From Desulfovibrio litoralis DSM 11393 (GTDB lineage: Bacteria; Desulfobacterota; Desulfovibrionia; Desulfovibrionales; Desulfovibrionaceae): DNA of 64,000 nucleotides. The notes below the pieces were generated by a model. It was not told the DNA's origin, did no database searches, and worked only from the letters and a program-made list of their open reading frames with translations. The stretch covers positions 296,851-360,850 of the forward strand of contig NZ_FRDI01000002.1 of assembly GCF_900143255.1 (NCBI RefSeq), in the 5' to 3' direction. Made by a program: the position numbers and the translations under genes. This document shows positions 34,650-42,447 of the stretch, in pieces (the first letter of the stretch is position 1; each line of letters starts with the position of its first letter).

Positions 34650-35438
34650 TTAAAGTAAATCTTTCATGCAATATAATGTTTGGGGTTTTTGCTTGATGAG
34701 CCACTTAGCCGCTCTTAAAGCCCCTTGTGCAAAAGTTTCTCTTGAATGTGCGTGGTGGGTTACTTCTATACGTTCGCCGGATCCCAAGAAATAAACAGTA
34801 TGTACTCCGATAACATCACCGCCTCGCAATGCTTGCATTCCTATTTCATCTTTTTGACGTGCGTTGTTAATACCTTCTCTGGTGTAAACAACGTGTTCGT
34901 CAAGGTTAATGTCTTTAGCTGTTGCAACACATTCTGCCAACATTTTTGCTGTTCCGCTCGGAGCGTCTTTTTTCTTGTTGTGATGAATTTCCATAATTTC
35001 AATATCATAATCAGAACCAAGAGCTTTAACCAAACCGGGAAGGTTCTGTAAAAGAGCGTTAACTCCTATGCTCATATTAGACGACCAAAAGATAGGCGTT
35101 TTTTTTGCCAGTTCTTTAAGTTCGGCTCTTTCTTCGTTGGAAAATCCAGTAGAACCAATTACAAGACAGCCACCAAGTTTAGCGACAGTATGAGCCACAT
35201 TTAGACTGTTTGCAGGGGAAGAAAAATCAATAATAACAACCTTTTTTGTGTCGTCAACTTGTCTTAAAGCTTCTTCAAGGTTAGCACTAACAGGACAACC
35301 CCAGTTCTTAACACTTAAATCTTCTGTGTTTCGAGACACAACTCCTACAAGCGTAAGATCCTTATCTTCTTTAACTAACTGACAAAGAATTTTTCCCATG
35401 CGTCCGTTGGCACCTAAAATAATAATGTCGGTATTCAT
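34650..35438 (-). CDS. dapB: 4-hydroxy-tetrahydrodipicolinate reductase
   Basis: Reduces the DapA product with NAD(P)H in lysine and meso-diaminopimelate synthesis. The nucleotide-binding glycine motif ILGANGRMGK is at residues 7-16. DFSSPANS, GSTGFSNEE, SSNMSIGVNALLQ and the catalytic EIHHNKKKDAPSGTAKM with RGGDVIGVHTVYFLG follow. Length is 262 residues, typical. Single gene. Confidence 0.96.
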   Translation of the reverse strand: MNTDIIILGANGRMGKILCQLVKEDKDLTLVGVVSRNTEDLSVKNWGCPVSANLEEALRQVDDTKKVVIIDFSSPANSLNVAHTVAKLGGCLVIGSTGFSNEERAELKELAKKTPIFWSSNMSIGVNALLQNLPGLVKALGSDYDIEIMEIHHNKKKDAPSGTAKMLAECVATAKDINLDEHVVYTREGINNARQKDEIGMQALRGGDVIGVHTVYFLGSGERIEVTHHAHSRETFAQGALRAAKWLIKQKPQTLYCMKDLL

Positions 35439-35596
35439 ATAGAGTCCTTTAAGAAAATAATGTGATTAAGTTTTTGCGAAAAGCATGAGTTTTATTTGCT
35501 TAACAGCAATTTTTTATGTGAACATTTAAACGATTTTGGTCTTAAACCATTTTTCTGTCAATAATAAAAATATGTAATATTATTAATATGTTTTAT

Positions 35597-35986
35597 CTAA
35601 TGTCCCGAATATGCCAAGATATTGTTTAAAGGAGTGGTAGAATATTGTATTGTGTGGTTTTGAAATATTAATCTGGTTAAGTTCCAGTTTTCAATATCAA
35701 TATAATCAAGGCGACCTTCAACGTCTTGAAAAATATTATTTAAGGGGTAAGAATTTTTATTTTTTGGGTTAGTTAGATTAAGCTCTTGTAAAAAGTCTTC
35801 AAAGGGGAAATAAAGACCTTCAAAAGAACAGTTAAGCTCTTGTTTGTTTTTGTTATAAGTAAAGCTATTATCTAGGCTTTCTTCTGTGCTTATTGCCTCA
35901 GAAATAAAGGGTTTTAAACGTTCAAAAGCTTTTTCCGATACGCCACTAAGCAATCCGTATATTTTTATTAAGGTGTTATGTTGCAT
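35597..35986 (-). CDS. Hypothetical protein (129 aa)
   Basis: I do not recognise it. 129 residues, acidic, no signal peptide or membrane segment; a Phe/Asn/Leu-rich centre (LYFPFEDFLQELNL). It lies 30 nt downstream of the TPR gene on the same strand and may be its operon partner. Composition is like that of its neighbours. Confidence 0.55.
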   Translation of the reverse strand: MQHNTLIKIYGLLSGVSEKAFERLKPFISEAISTEESLDNSFTYNKNKQELNCSFEGLYFPFEDFLQELNLTNPKNKNSYPLNNIFQDVEGRLDYIDIENWNLTRLIFQNHTIQYSTTPLNNILAYSGH

Positions 35987-36016
35987 GTTTATGGCTGTTA
36001 AACTTGGTTTATTTAT

Positions 36017-37258
36017 TTATTTTTTACAATATCCTTGGGCTATTCCCCACTGATAGTTTTGGCAACTGTCAAAGGTACAGGCGGAATAAAAATCTTTGCA
36101 CATATTTTTATAATCAGCCTGAAATAAATAAGCCGCACCTCTGGCATTATAATAAGTAGGAGAGTTTGGGTTAAGCTCTAACGCAGAAGAAAAATCTTCT
36201 ATGGCTAACGCCGGAAGGTGTAAACTCATATATGCAACGCCTCGCATATGAAACATACGAGCTTTGGTTTTATCAAGCTTTATCGCAGAGCTAAGATAAT
36301 CAATAGCGTCTTGTGATTTTCCTTCGACCAAAAGAGCCTCACCCAAAGTTCCTAAAATAAGCGGGTTATCTTGGTCAAACTGGATAGCTTTTTTCATGGT
36401 TTCGACAACTTGTTCGGGGTTTGACCATGTTGTAGGCTGTAAATTGGGCAAAACTTCTCTAAAAAGTTCCAGAGCGGAAAGGGCATCAGTAAGTTTTTTA
36501 AAGCGAACGGTCATCTCTAGTTTTTTATTTGCTTGAGTCGGATTTTTTATTTCTGCGTCGCTTAAACTAATCAATTCTTTTAATAGGCTGTTTTCTTTTT
36601 TGATGCTGTCTGCTGTAAAAAACAAAAGTTCCGGATTGTTTAAAACAGTTGTTACTGAAAAATCTACAGCATTTTGATTGGGAGCAGAATAACGAGGAAC
36701 AATTCCAACGCCGGCTCGTACAGATAGTTCAGGCGAAAAACCGGCGAGTTCCGGTGGTAAAATTTCGGTTGTATAAACCGCATAAGCCAAGGCAAAAGGA
36801 TCAAGCGGGGCTGTGTTTTTTGTCGAGTTGGCAAAAGCTTGTACATCAGGACGCAAGACTAAAGAGCGGGCGGCATCGTCCATCGCCACATAACGAGCCT
36901 TGGCAACAGCGAGGGCAAGAGCCGTTTCTTTACGCAATGCTCCTTTAAATTGTTGGTCTTCGCTATAAACTTTGCCCGTACTTTTTCTTGTTTGTTTTTT
37001 TAAATCATTTTGAGCTTTGGTTGTTGCGTTAGTGTTGCTTTGTTGAGTTGAGTTCGTTGTCGAATCTGTTGCATTGGTGCCTATTGAATTAGTGCCCGTT
37101 GCATTGGTGCCTATTGCATTGGTGCCTATTGCATTGGTGCCTATTGCATTTTGTGCTTTAAGGCTCAGAGCAGAGCTAAAAAAAATAAGGTTTAAAATAA
37201 CAAAAATTTTAGCTAGTTTGAGTTTGTCAGCTTTATAAAAAAACATAATGTTGTTCAT
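36017..37258 (-). CDS. Secreted TPR-repeat protein with pentapeptide spacer
   Basis: 413 residues. A signal peptide (about 14-35, ending SLKAQ) is followed by a low-complexity segment of NAIGT pentapeptides and a Thr/Asn/Gln-rich linker. Then comes an unknown helical region and, from about residue 290, two to three tetratricopeptide repeats (NPLILGTLGEALLVEGKSQDAI, AIDYLSSAIKL, AIEDFSSALELNPNSP). The last part has Cys pairs (NMCKDFYSACTFDSC). It is probably periplasmic and involved in protein contacts. The partner is unknown. Confidence 0.8.
   Translation of the reverse strand: MNNIMFFYKADKLKLAKIFVILNLIFFSSALSLKAQNAIGTNAIGTNAIGTNATGTNSIGTNATDSTTNSTQQSNTNATTKAQNDLKKQTRKSTGKVYSEDQQFKGALRKETALALAVAKARYVAMDDAARSLVLRPDVQAFANSTKNTAPLDPFALAYAVYTTEILPPELAGFSPELSVRAGVGIVPRYSAPNQNAVDFSVTTVLNNPELLFFTADSIKKENSLLKELISLSDAEIKNPTQANKKLEMTVRFKKLTDALSALELFREVLPNLQPTTWSNPEQVVETMKKAIQFDQDNPLILGTLGEALLVEGKSQDAIDYLSSAIKLDKTKARMFHMRGVAYMSLHLPALAIEDFSSALELNPNSPTYYNARGAAYLFQADYKNMCKDFYSACTFDSCQNYQWGIAQGYCKK
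37069..37150 (-). repeat. 15-bp tandem repeat coding NAIGT units
   Basis: About five to six copies of a 15-bp unit (plus-strand form TATTGCATTGGTGCC) lie in phase in the TPR gene, three of them nearly identical. In-phase units allow length change without frameshift. Confidence 0.85.
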
Positions 37259-37295
37259 AGGATTTTACTTTAGTATAATTTATTAAGAATATTAA

Positions 37296-37337
37296 TCAAA
37301 GCGGTTAGTCAAATTTACTTTTGTTTAACCGCTTTGA
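37296..37337 (-). terminator. Terminator after the metallo-hydrolase gene
   Basis: TCAAAGCGGTTA (37296-37307) pairs with TAACCGCTTTGA (37326-37337), 12 bp, between the hydrolase stop and the TPR gene start. The T-run is weak. Confidence 0.65.
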
Positions 37338-37356
37338 GTTATTGTTTATAGTGGTT

Positions 37357-38343
37357 TTATCTTCCGTTTTTATATATAAAGCCTTTTCCGTGTGGTTCAA
37401 CTCTTCCAAAACCGTAAAATGGAAGGTGAGCTCCGAAGACTATATATTTTTCGCTCGCGGCTTTTTTCATTAGAGCAATTCTTGTTTCAATCGCTTTTTG
37501 TGGGTCTACATCATATTTAAAAGCGATGCTTGGATTAGGAAACTGTATTGCAGCTCCGTGTACGGCATCACCCCAAAACATTAATTTTTGTTTACCAGTA
37601 TTATATTCAAAGGCTGTATGCCCGGGGGTATGTCCGTAAGCTTCTATTGGCTTAAAGCCTGCTATCAACTGATCTGTTACTTCAAATATTTTAATTTTAT
37701 CTCCGTAAGCTGTAAATACTTTTTGTACTAAGTCAAAATTTGGCTTCGCAGCTTCGGGGGCATTTTTAATAACTTCCGGGTCAAGCCAATATGCCTTTTC
37801 TTTTGCATTTATATATATTGTGGCATTTTTAAAGACAGGGTTATTGTCTTTATCTAACAAACCGCCAATATGATCAAAATGTAAATGAGTAATAAGAACG
37901 GCATCTATATCGTTAGGATTGATTGTCGCATACTCTAGAGCTTTACTCAGTTGACCGGGGTGAATGTTGCCTTTTTCGTCTTTTATAAAAGACCCAGCTC
38001 CGGCATCTATTAAGATCAATAATCTACCTGGTAGTGCTTTTGGGTGATTGTTTTGTTTTAGAAGAAAAACATTGGTAGAAGCCGGCACTTCAAGCTTTGG
38101 ATAGAGCTTTTTAAAGGCAGCTTGATTTACGCCTTCAAACCACGCTATAGGCATATTTTTTTTAAGGTCTTGAATGCAATAGATTTCTTCGACAGTTCCA
38201 AAATTTATTCCATGCATAGATTGGCTGATTATTGGAGCTTTTTGGCTTTTTGCTTCGGCTGTTTTTATGTTATTTAATCCGAACAAGCTGAAGCAGAGAA
38301 TTGTAACAAGTAATACACTGATTTTTTTTATTAAGTTTACCAT
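37357..38343 (-). CDS. Exported metallo-beta-lactamase-fold hydrolase
   Basis: 328 residues. A signal peptide at 1-32 (ends AEA). The dinuclear zinc motif ITHLHFDHIGG places His153, His155, Asp157 and His158, with further ligands in GHTPGHTAFE, FWGDAVHG and the late HLPFYGFG. Layout resembles the lactonase-like branch of the MBL fold (AHL lactonase/methyl-parathion-hydrolase type), which are often periplasmic. Substrate unknown. Single gene with its own terminator. Confidence 0.85.
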   Translation of the reverse strand: MVNLIKKISVLLVTILCFSLFGLNNIKTAEAKSQKAPIISQSMHGINFGTVEEIYCIQDLKKNMPIAWFEGVNQAAFKKLYPKLEVPASTNVFLLKQNNHPKALPGRLLILIDAGAGSFIKDEKGNIHPGQLSKALEYATINPNDIDAVLITHLHFDHIGGLLDKDNNPVFKNATIYINAKEKAYWLDPEVIKNAPEAAKPNFDLVQKVFTAYGDKIKIFEVTDQLIAGFKPIEAYGHTPGHTAFEYNTGKQKLMFWGDAVHGAAIQFPNPSIAFKYDVDPQKAIETRIALMKKAASEKYIVFGAHLPFYGFGRVEPHGKGFIYKNGR

Positions 38344-38431
38344 AACGTTCCTCGCTGTTATCGTTTTAATTTTTATTATAAAAATAGCTCAAAATATATT
38401 CTATAACGTTTATCTTTTTATACAGTAATTT

Positions 38432-38474
38432 TGAAAAAAAATAAAGCTCTAAACTTATAAATATTTAGAGCTTT
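38432..38474 (-). terminator. Terminator of the rpmE-DUF1385-prfA run
   Basis: AAAGCTCTAAA (38443-38453) pairs with TTTAGAGCTTT (38464-38474); on the minus strand the stem is followed by a long T-rich run (38433-38441). Confidence 0.85.
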
Positions 38475-38488
38475 AGAGTGTACAATTT

Positions 38489-38548
38489 GATTAAGACCAT
38501 TCATTTTAACGGAATCAACTGAGAGATTCTTGTGCAATAGTCTCTATT
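38489..38548 (+). repeat. Intergenic repeat element, copy H (internally deleted remnant)
   Basis: Head ATTAAGACCATT, a short piece CATTTTA, and tail GAGAGATTCTTGTGCAATAGTCTC, only about 60 bp, between prfA and its terminator. Looks like a deletion form keeping mostly the two ends. Confidence 0.5.
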
Positions 38549-38561
38549 TAAAGAATTAAAC

Positions 38562-39632
38562 TTAATTATCGCCTTGAACTTTTAGGGCTTCGGCTTGATA
38601 GTTTGTCGTTAAAGCGTCAACAAATTCTTGAATATCGCCGTCTAAAACCAGATCAAGTTTATATAAAGTTAAGTTAATTCTGTGGTCGCTGACTCTTCCT
38701 TGTGGGAAGTTATATGTGCGTATTCTTTCAGAACGGTCTCCACTACCAACTTGAGCCCGACGAGTATCAGCTAATTGAGCGTGATGCTTATCTTGTTCTA
38801 GCTGTAAAACTCTAGCTCGTAAAATTTTTAAGGCTTTTGTTTTATTTTTATGTTGGCTTTTTTCATCTTGGCAGGCAACGGTTATACCTGTTGGCAAGTG
38901 GGTTACTCTAACCGCCGAGTCAGTTGTGTTAACAGATTGTCCGCCGGGGCCTGATGAACGATAAACGTCAAAACGTAATTCTTCGGGTTTAAAGTTAACG
39001 TCAACTTCTTCTGCTTCCGGCATAATGGCAACAGTTATCGCAGAAGTGTGAATGCGTCCTTGGGCTTCTGTTTCCGGAACCCTCTGCACTCTGTGGGTGC
39101 CTGCTTCAAACTTCATTTGGCTGTAAGCTTTGGCTCCGTTAATTTCGGCGATAATTTCTTTGTATCCGCCGTTAGACGAATCACTTGCTGAAATAATTTC
39201 AACTTTCCAACCCTTGCGTTCGGCATAGCGACAATACATACGGAAAATATCGGCTGCAAAGAGGGCGGCTTCTTCTCCGCCTGTTCCGGCACGCACTTCA
39301 AGAATAATATTCTTTTCGTCCATTGGATCTTTGGGCAGTAAAAATATTTTCAGTTTTTGTTCAAAATTAAGCATTTTTTCTTCTGCAATTTTGATTTCTT
39401 CTTCTGCCATTGCTCTTATTTCAGGGTCGCTGTCTTCTAATAAGAGCGTATTATTTTCAAGGTCTTCTTTATGTGTTTTATATTCACGAAAAGCCTCAAC
39501 AACCTCTCTTAAGTCGGCGTGAGCTTTACTCAAGCTTCTGAAACGTTCTTGATCTGATAAAATATCAGGGGCACTTAACATGGTTTCAAGCTCAAGATAA
39601 CGAGCTTCTAGGCTTTCAAGTTTAGCAATCAT
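38562..39632 (-). CDS. prfA: Peptide chain release factor 1
   Basis: Releases finished peptides at UAA/UAG. The catalytic GGQ lies in [18 protein letters not shown], and [22 protein letters not shown] and [19 protein letters not shown] are typical RF1 stretches. Length 356. It starts 6 nt after the DUF1385 gene stop, so translation is probably coupled. Confidence 0.97.
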   Translation of the reverse strand: MIAKLESLEARYLELETMLSAPDILSDQERFRSLSKAHADLREVVEAFREYKTHKEDLENNTLLLEDSDPEIRAMAEEEIKIAEEKMLNFEQKLKIFLLPKDPMDEKNIILEVRAGTGGEEAALFAADIFRMYCRYAERKGWKVEIISASDSSNGGYKEIIAEINGAKAYSQMKFEAGTHRVQRVPETEAQGRIHTSAITVAIMPEAEEVDVNFKPEELRFDVYRSSGPGGQSVNTTDSAVRVTHLPTGITVACQDEKSQHKNKTKALKILRARVLQLEQDKHHAQLADTRRAQVGSGDRSERIRTYNFPQGRVSDHRINLTLYKLDLVLDGDIQEFVDALTTNYQAEALKVQGDN

Positions 39633-39638
39633 GATTGG

Positions 39639-40664
39639 TTACTCCCAATTACTATAGGCTGGTGGTGTTACAAAATTTGGCGGTATTGGCCCTAAGACCT
39701 CGTAAAGAGCAACAACAGCAACTTCGAGTTGAGACTGATCGGGTTCTTTGGTCGTCATTTTTTGTAAAAGTAAACCCGGGGCTTGTAAAATTTTTGTCAA
39801 TAAACTGTTGTTCATTTTTGCCGCAAAACGAATAAGCTCATAGGCACAAGAACTAATTGGAACAATCAGTATTAATTTAACCAAAATAATGACAGAATGC
39901 TTTAATATAGCGTTTTCAGGTGTCCAAAAGTGCATTAAAGACGGTACAAAAATAACGTGTAAAAGAATGGAAATAGAAATAACGAAGAGTAAAAAAGTTG
40001 TTCCACAACGAGGGTGGAGGCGACTAAAGTTTGCGGCAGAAGCGGCGGTAACGTTTGCTCCTGTTTCATAAGCGTTAATGATTTTATGTTCCGCTCCGTG
40101 AAATTGAAAGACTCGTCTTATATCGGGAACAAAAGAAATAGCGGCAATATATCCGACAAACATGGACATTTTAAACAGCCCGTCCCAAATATGAAAAGAT
40201 AAATTTTCAACTCCGGAGGAAAGTCCTGCGTTATTAATACCTATTGTCAATACATGAGGAATTACAACAAAAAGTAAGAGTGCCATACCTATTGAAATAA
40301 TTAAGGTAAGAGCCAAGTGCCAAGGGGTAAGTTCTTGGGCGTCGTCTTCTACTGCAACAGTGGCAGACATATTCAAGGCTCTGATTCCGTTAATTAAAGT
40401 TTCAACTAAAGTCGGAAAACCTCTGAGAAAAGGTTTTTTTAACAAAGGCGAAGAGGTTAAAGAGTACCATGGAATTACTTTTGAGATAATTTCACCGTTT
40501 GGTTTGCGAACGGCAAGAGCCAAGCGAGAACCATGACGCAACATAATGCCTTCCATTAAGGCTTGACCGCCAACGGCCAAACTTTCTGTGGCGTTGCATT
40601 TTAAAGTACTGTCTGACGAAGTTGTTTGATTTTGTTCATTATTACAAGAACTATTGTGATTCAT
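39639..40664 (-). CDS. DUF1385 (YqhQ-like) membrane protein
   Basis: 341 residues with four or five membrane helices. Family motifs are GGQALMEGIMLRHG near residue 32, LRGFPTLVETLINGIRALN, FHGAEHKIINAYETG and the following LHPRCGTTFLLFV. Function unknown in any organism I can name; the gene is widely conserved next to prfA and rpmE, as here. A Ser/Gln/Asn-rich N-terminus precedes the core. Confidence 0.92.
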   Translation of the reverse strand: MNHNSSCNNEQNQTTSSDSTLKCNATESLAVGGQALMEGIMLRHGSRLALAVRKPNGEIISKVIPWYSLTSSPLLKKPFLRGFPTLVETLINGIRALNMSATVAVEDDAQELTPWHLALTLIISIGMALLLFVVIPHVLTIGINNAGLSSGVENLSFHIWDGLFKMSMFVGYIAAISFVPDIRRVFQFHGAEHKIINAYETGANVTAASAANFSRLHPRCGTTFLLFVISISILLHVIFVPSLMHFWTPENAILKHSVIILVKLILIVPISSCAYELIRFAAKMNNSLLTKILQAPGLLLQKMTTKEPDQSQLEVAVVALYEVLGPIPPNFVTPPAYSNWE

Positions 40665-40789
40665 GATTGTACCCTAAAAACAGACAATACAAAGTTAAAG
40701 CGAAAAGATTTTAAACCTGAGGTATAATTTGTCTTAAATGTTTTACAAAATAAAATACAAAGTGAAAAGCCAGTTAAAACAACATAATA

Positions 40790-40826
40790 AAAACAACTAA
40801 AGGGCAGACAAAAGCTTCGCCTGCCC
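40790..40826 (-). terminator. Stem-loop after rpmE
   Basis: GGGCAG (40802-40807) pairs with CTGCCC (40821-40826); minus-strand sequence after the stem is T-rich. May limit read-through from rpmE into DUF1385-prfA. Confidence 0.6.
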
Positions 40827-40861
40827 AAAAGCTAATATTAAACCGCTAAAGTATAATAAAA

Positions 40862-41071
40862 TTACTTAGTTGTGTTGGCGTATTTTTTGCGGAAGCGGTC
40901 AATACGTCCGGCGGTATCAACAAAACGTTGTTTACCGGTATAAAAAGGGTGGCAGCTTGAGCAGATTTCAACCTGTACTACTTCTCCTTTAACGGAAAGA
41001 GCTTCTATTTCGTTGCCACATGCACAAATAAGTTTTGCTTTAAATAATTTTGGGTGAATTTTTTCTTTCAT
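40862..41071 (-). CDS. rpmE: Ribosomal protein L31 (zinc-binding type)
   Basis: 69 residues. [23 protein letters not shown] and [25 protein letters not shown] are close to classical L31. All four zinc cysteines (CxC and CxxC) are present, so this is the C+ form. GGAG precedes the start. The 253-bp gap upstream contains only AT-rich sequence. Confidence 0.97.
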   Translation of the reverse strand: MKEKIHPKLFKAKLICACGNEIEALSVKGEVVQVEICSSCHPFYTGKQRFVDTAGRIDRFRKKYANTTK

Positions 41072-41323
41072 GACTGACTCCTTGAATATACCGTTTTTTG
41101 ATTATAAATATAACAAGTATATTTTTTTTAGATGATTTAAGTTTTTTGTACCTGAAAATTTCGGCAAATAAATATATTTTTAAAATATAATAAACAGTTA
41201 TGATATGTTTATTGATCATATTGTTGGGCTAAGCTAGGTCAACAAATCAGAAACATTCATAATAATAGCGAAAGAACATTTTTTATTATGCTTTTATTTT
41301 ATTTTTAGCAAGCTAATTTTTTG

Positions 41324-41626
41324 CTAATTTGTTGGGGTTGAACCGGAAGGGGTTGAAGCGGGTGTTTGAGCCGTTGAGCTTGTCGCTGTATTTTCTTTGG
41401 GAGCAGTATTTTTGCTGTCAGTGTCTTTGGTATTTTCCGATTTTGATTTTCCATATTCAGTAGCGTACCAACCGCCACCTTTAAGAACAAAAGAGGTGTT
41501 TGAGATTATTTTATGCCCTTTTCCTTTGCAAATGGGGCAGTCTATTGTTTCTTGGGGTGTATGACTGGTTTGCCAATGTTCAAAGAGTTGTTGGCAATCT
41601 TCACAATGATATTCGTAAATTGGCAT
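41324..41626 (-). CDS. FmdB-family zinc-ribbon protein
   Basis: 100 residues. The N-terminal MPIYEYHCEDCQQLFE...IDCPICKG is the FmdB/CxxC_CxxC_SSSS zinc ribbon, followed by SNTSFVLKGGGWYATEYG and a Ser/Thr/Pro-rich tail. Homologues are annotated as regulatory proteins but the role is uncertain. ATG 41626 (CGGAG at 6 nt) is the family start; an upstream ATG at 41686 adds 20 non-conserved residues. Confidence 0.88.
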   Translation of the reverse strand: MPIYEYHCEDCQQLFEHWQTSHTPQETIDCPICKGKGHKIISNTSFVLKGGGWYATEYGKSKSENTKDTDSKNTAPKENTATSSTAQTPASTPSGSTPTN

Positions 41627-41789
41627 GATAAACTCCGTATATTGATAACGTATTATATTATTTTTATTGAATATTAAACATTTCAATATGAAAACATAAA
41701 GAACCGTTGGTTTTCATATAAAAACATGCTTTTATATTTAAGAAACCCTTATAAAGAGTCAAGAGCTTTAATGATTTAATTTATATATT

Positions 41790-41900
41790 GAGACTATTGC
41801 ACGGTAGTCTCAAAGTGGCTTAAGACGTTTTATGCTATGTTTTATACAGAGCATAAAAAGATGAAAAAAGTACGCAAAACGGAGTTTTTCAATGGTCTTA
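41790..41900 (-). repeat. Intergenic repeat element, copy F (internal deletion)
   Basis: Reverse copy. The tail palindrome GAGACTATTGC-ACGGTAGTCTC is followed by CAAAGTGGCTT joined directly to AAGACGTTTTATGC, so hairpins 3 and 4 and the GAGTGTC box are missing. Hairpin 2 and hairpin 1 (GCAAAACGGAGTTTTTC) remain, and the copy ends CAATGGTC. About 110 bp. Confidence 0.8.
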
Positions 41901-41923
41901 TATTATAAATTTATTAATGCTAA

Positions 41924-42020
41924 AGGCTGTGTCTTAATAAATTATTCTGCTAAAATTTGAGATCAAAAAGATTAAGACATTTTTGACATTTTAGTAGAAT
42001 CTTTTATTGAGAAACAGCCT
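41924..42020. mobile_element. 97-bp MITE-like hairpin
   Basis: Two 33-bp arms (41924-41956 and 41988-42020) starting AGGCTGT and ending ACAGCCT match in about 28 positions and enclose a 31-bp centre. Termini of the form GGCTGTxTCTxAATAAA look like insertion-sequence ends. No protein is encoded. It lies right after repeat copy F in the 486-bp gap between fmdB and the small basic gene. Confidence 0.6.
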
Positions 42021-42111
42021 GAGATATTTTATGTAATAATACGCAAAAGAGTTAAAAGAAACCCTTTTAAAAAATAATTATTTAACTAATTTATATATTA
42101 GGTTAAACGTA

Positions 42112-42225
42112 TTAGTTTTTTGCTTTAGCGGCTTTTGCTTCGCGGATACGCTCTTTAATGCGTTGTTCACGACGATGACGTTTACGATCTAATTCTTTTG
42201 CACGTTCTCTTTTTTTCTGAGCCAT
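42112..42225 (-). CDS. 37-residue highly basic protein
   Basis: MAQKKRERAKELDRKRHRRE then QRIKERIREAKAAKAKN: almost all Lys, Arg, Glu and Ala, a likely single charged helix. AAGGAGAG lies 4 nt before ATG 42225, one of the best ribosome-binding sites in the window. Likely an RNA- or ribosome-associated protein; similar tiny basic proteins are annotated in Desulfovibrio genomes as far as I recall, with no known function. Confidence 0.75.
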   Translation of the reverse strand: MAQKKRERAKELDRKRHRREQRIKERIREAKAAKAKN

Positions 42226-42447
42226 GTTGCTCTCCTTTAATTTTATATATAAATTTTACCAAGCTTAAAGCTTTTTTAAGTTCGGCGAGTATAACGTTCA
42301 TTCGTTAAGTTGTAAAGTCTATCCTGCAAAAAAATAAACTTTTTATCATTTGTCTTCTTTGGTTATATGTTATAAGTAAAAATTGTTTTTATTATTTTAT
42401 TTATAGTCGTTGACTAAACTTTTATTTTAAACAACTGAAATAATTAT

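Noticed and set aside
37069-37150. Possible CRISPR array
   Set aside because: The 15-bp units are contiguous, lie in a coding frame and have no spacers; no cas gene is present.
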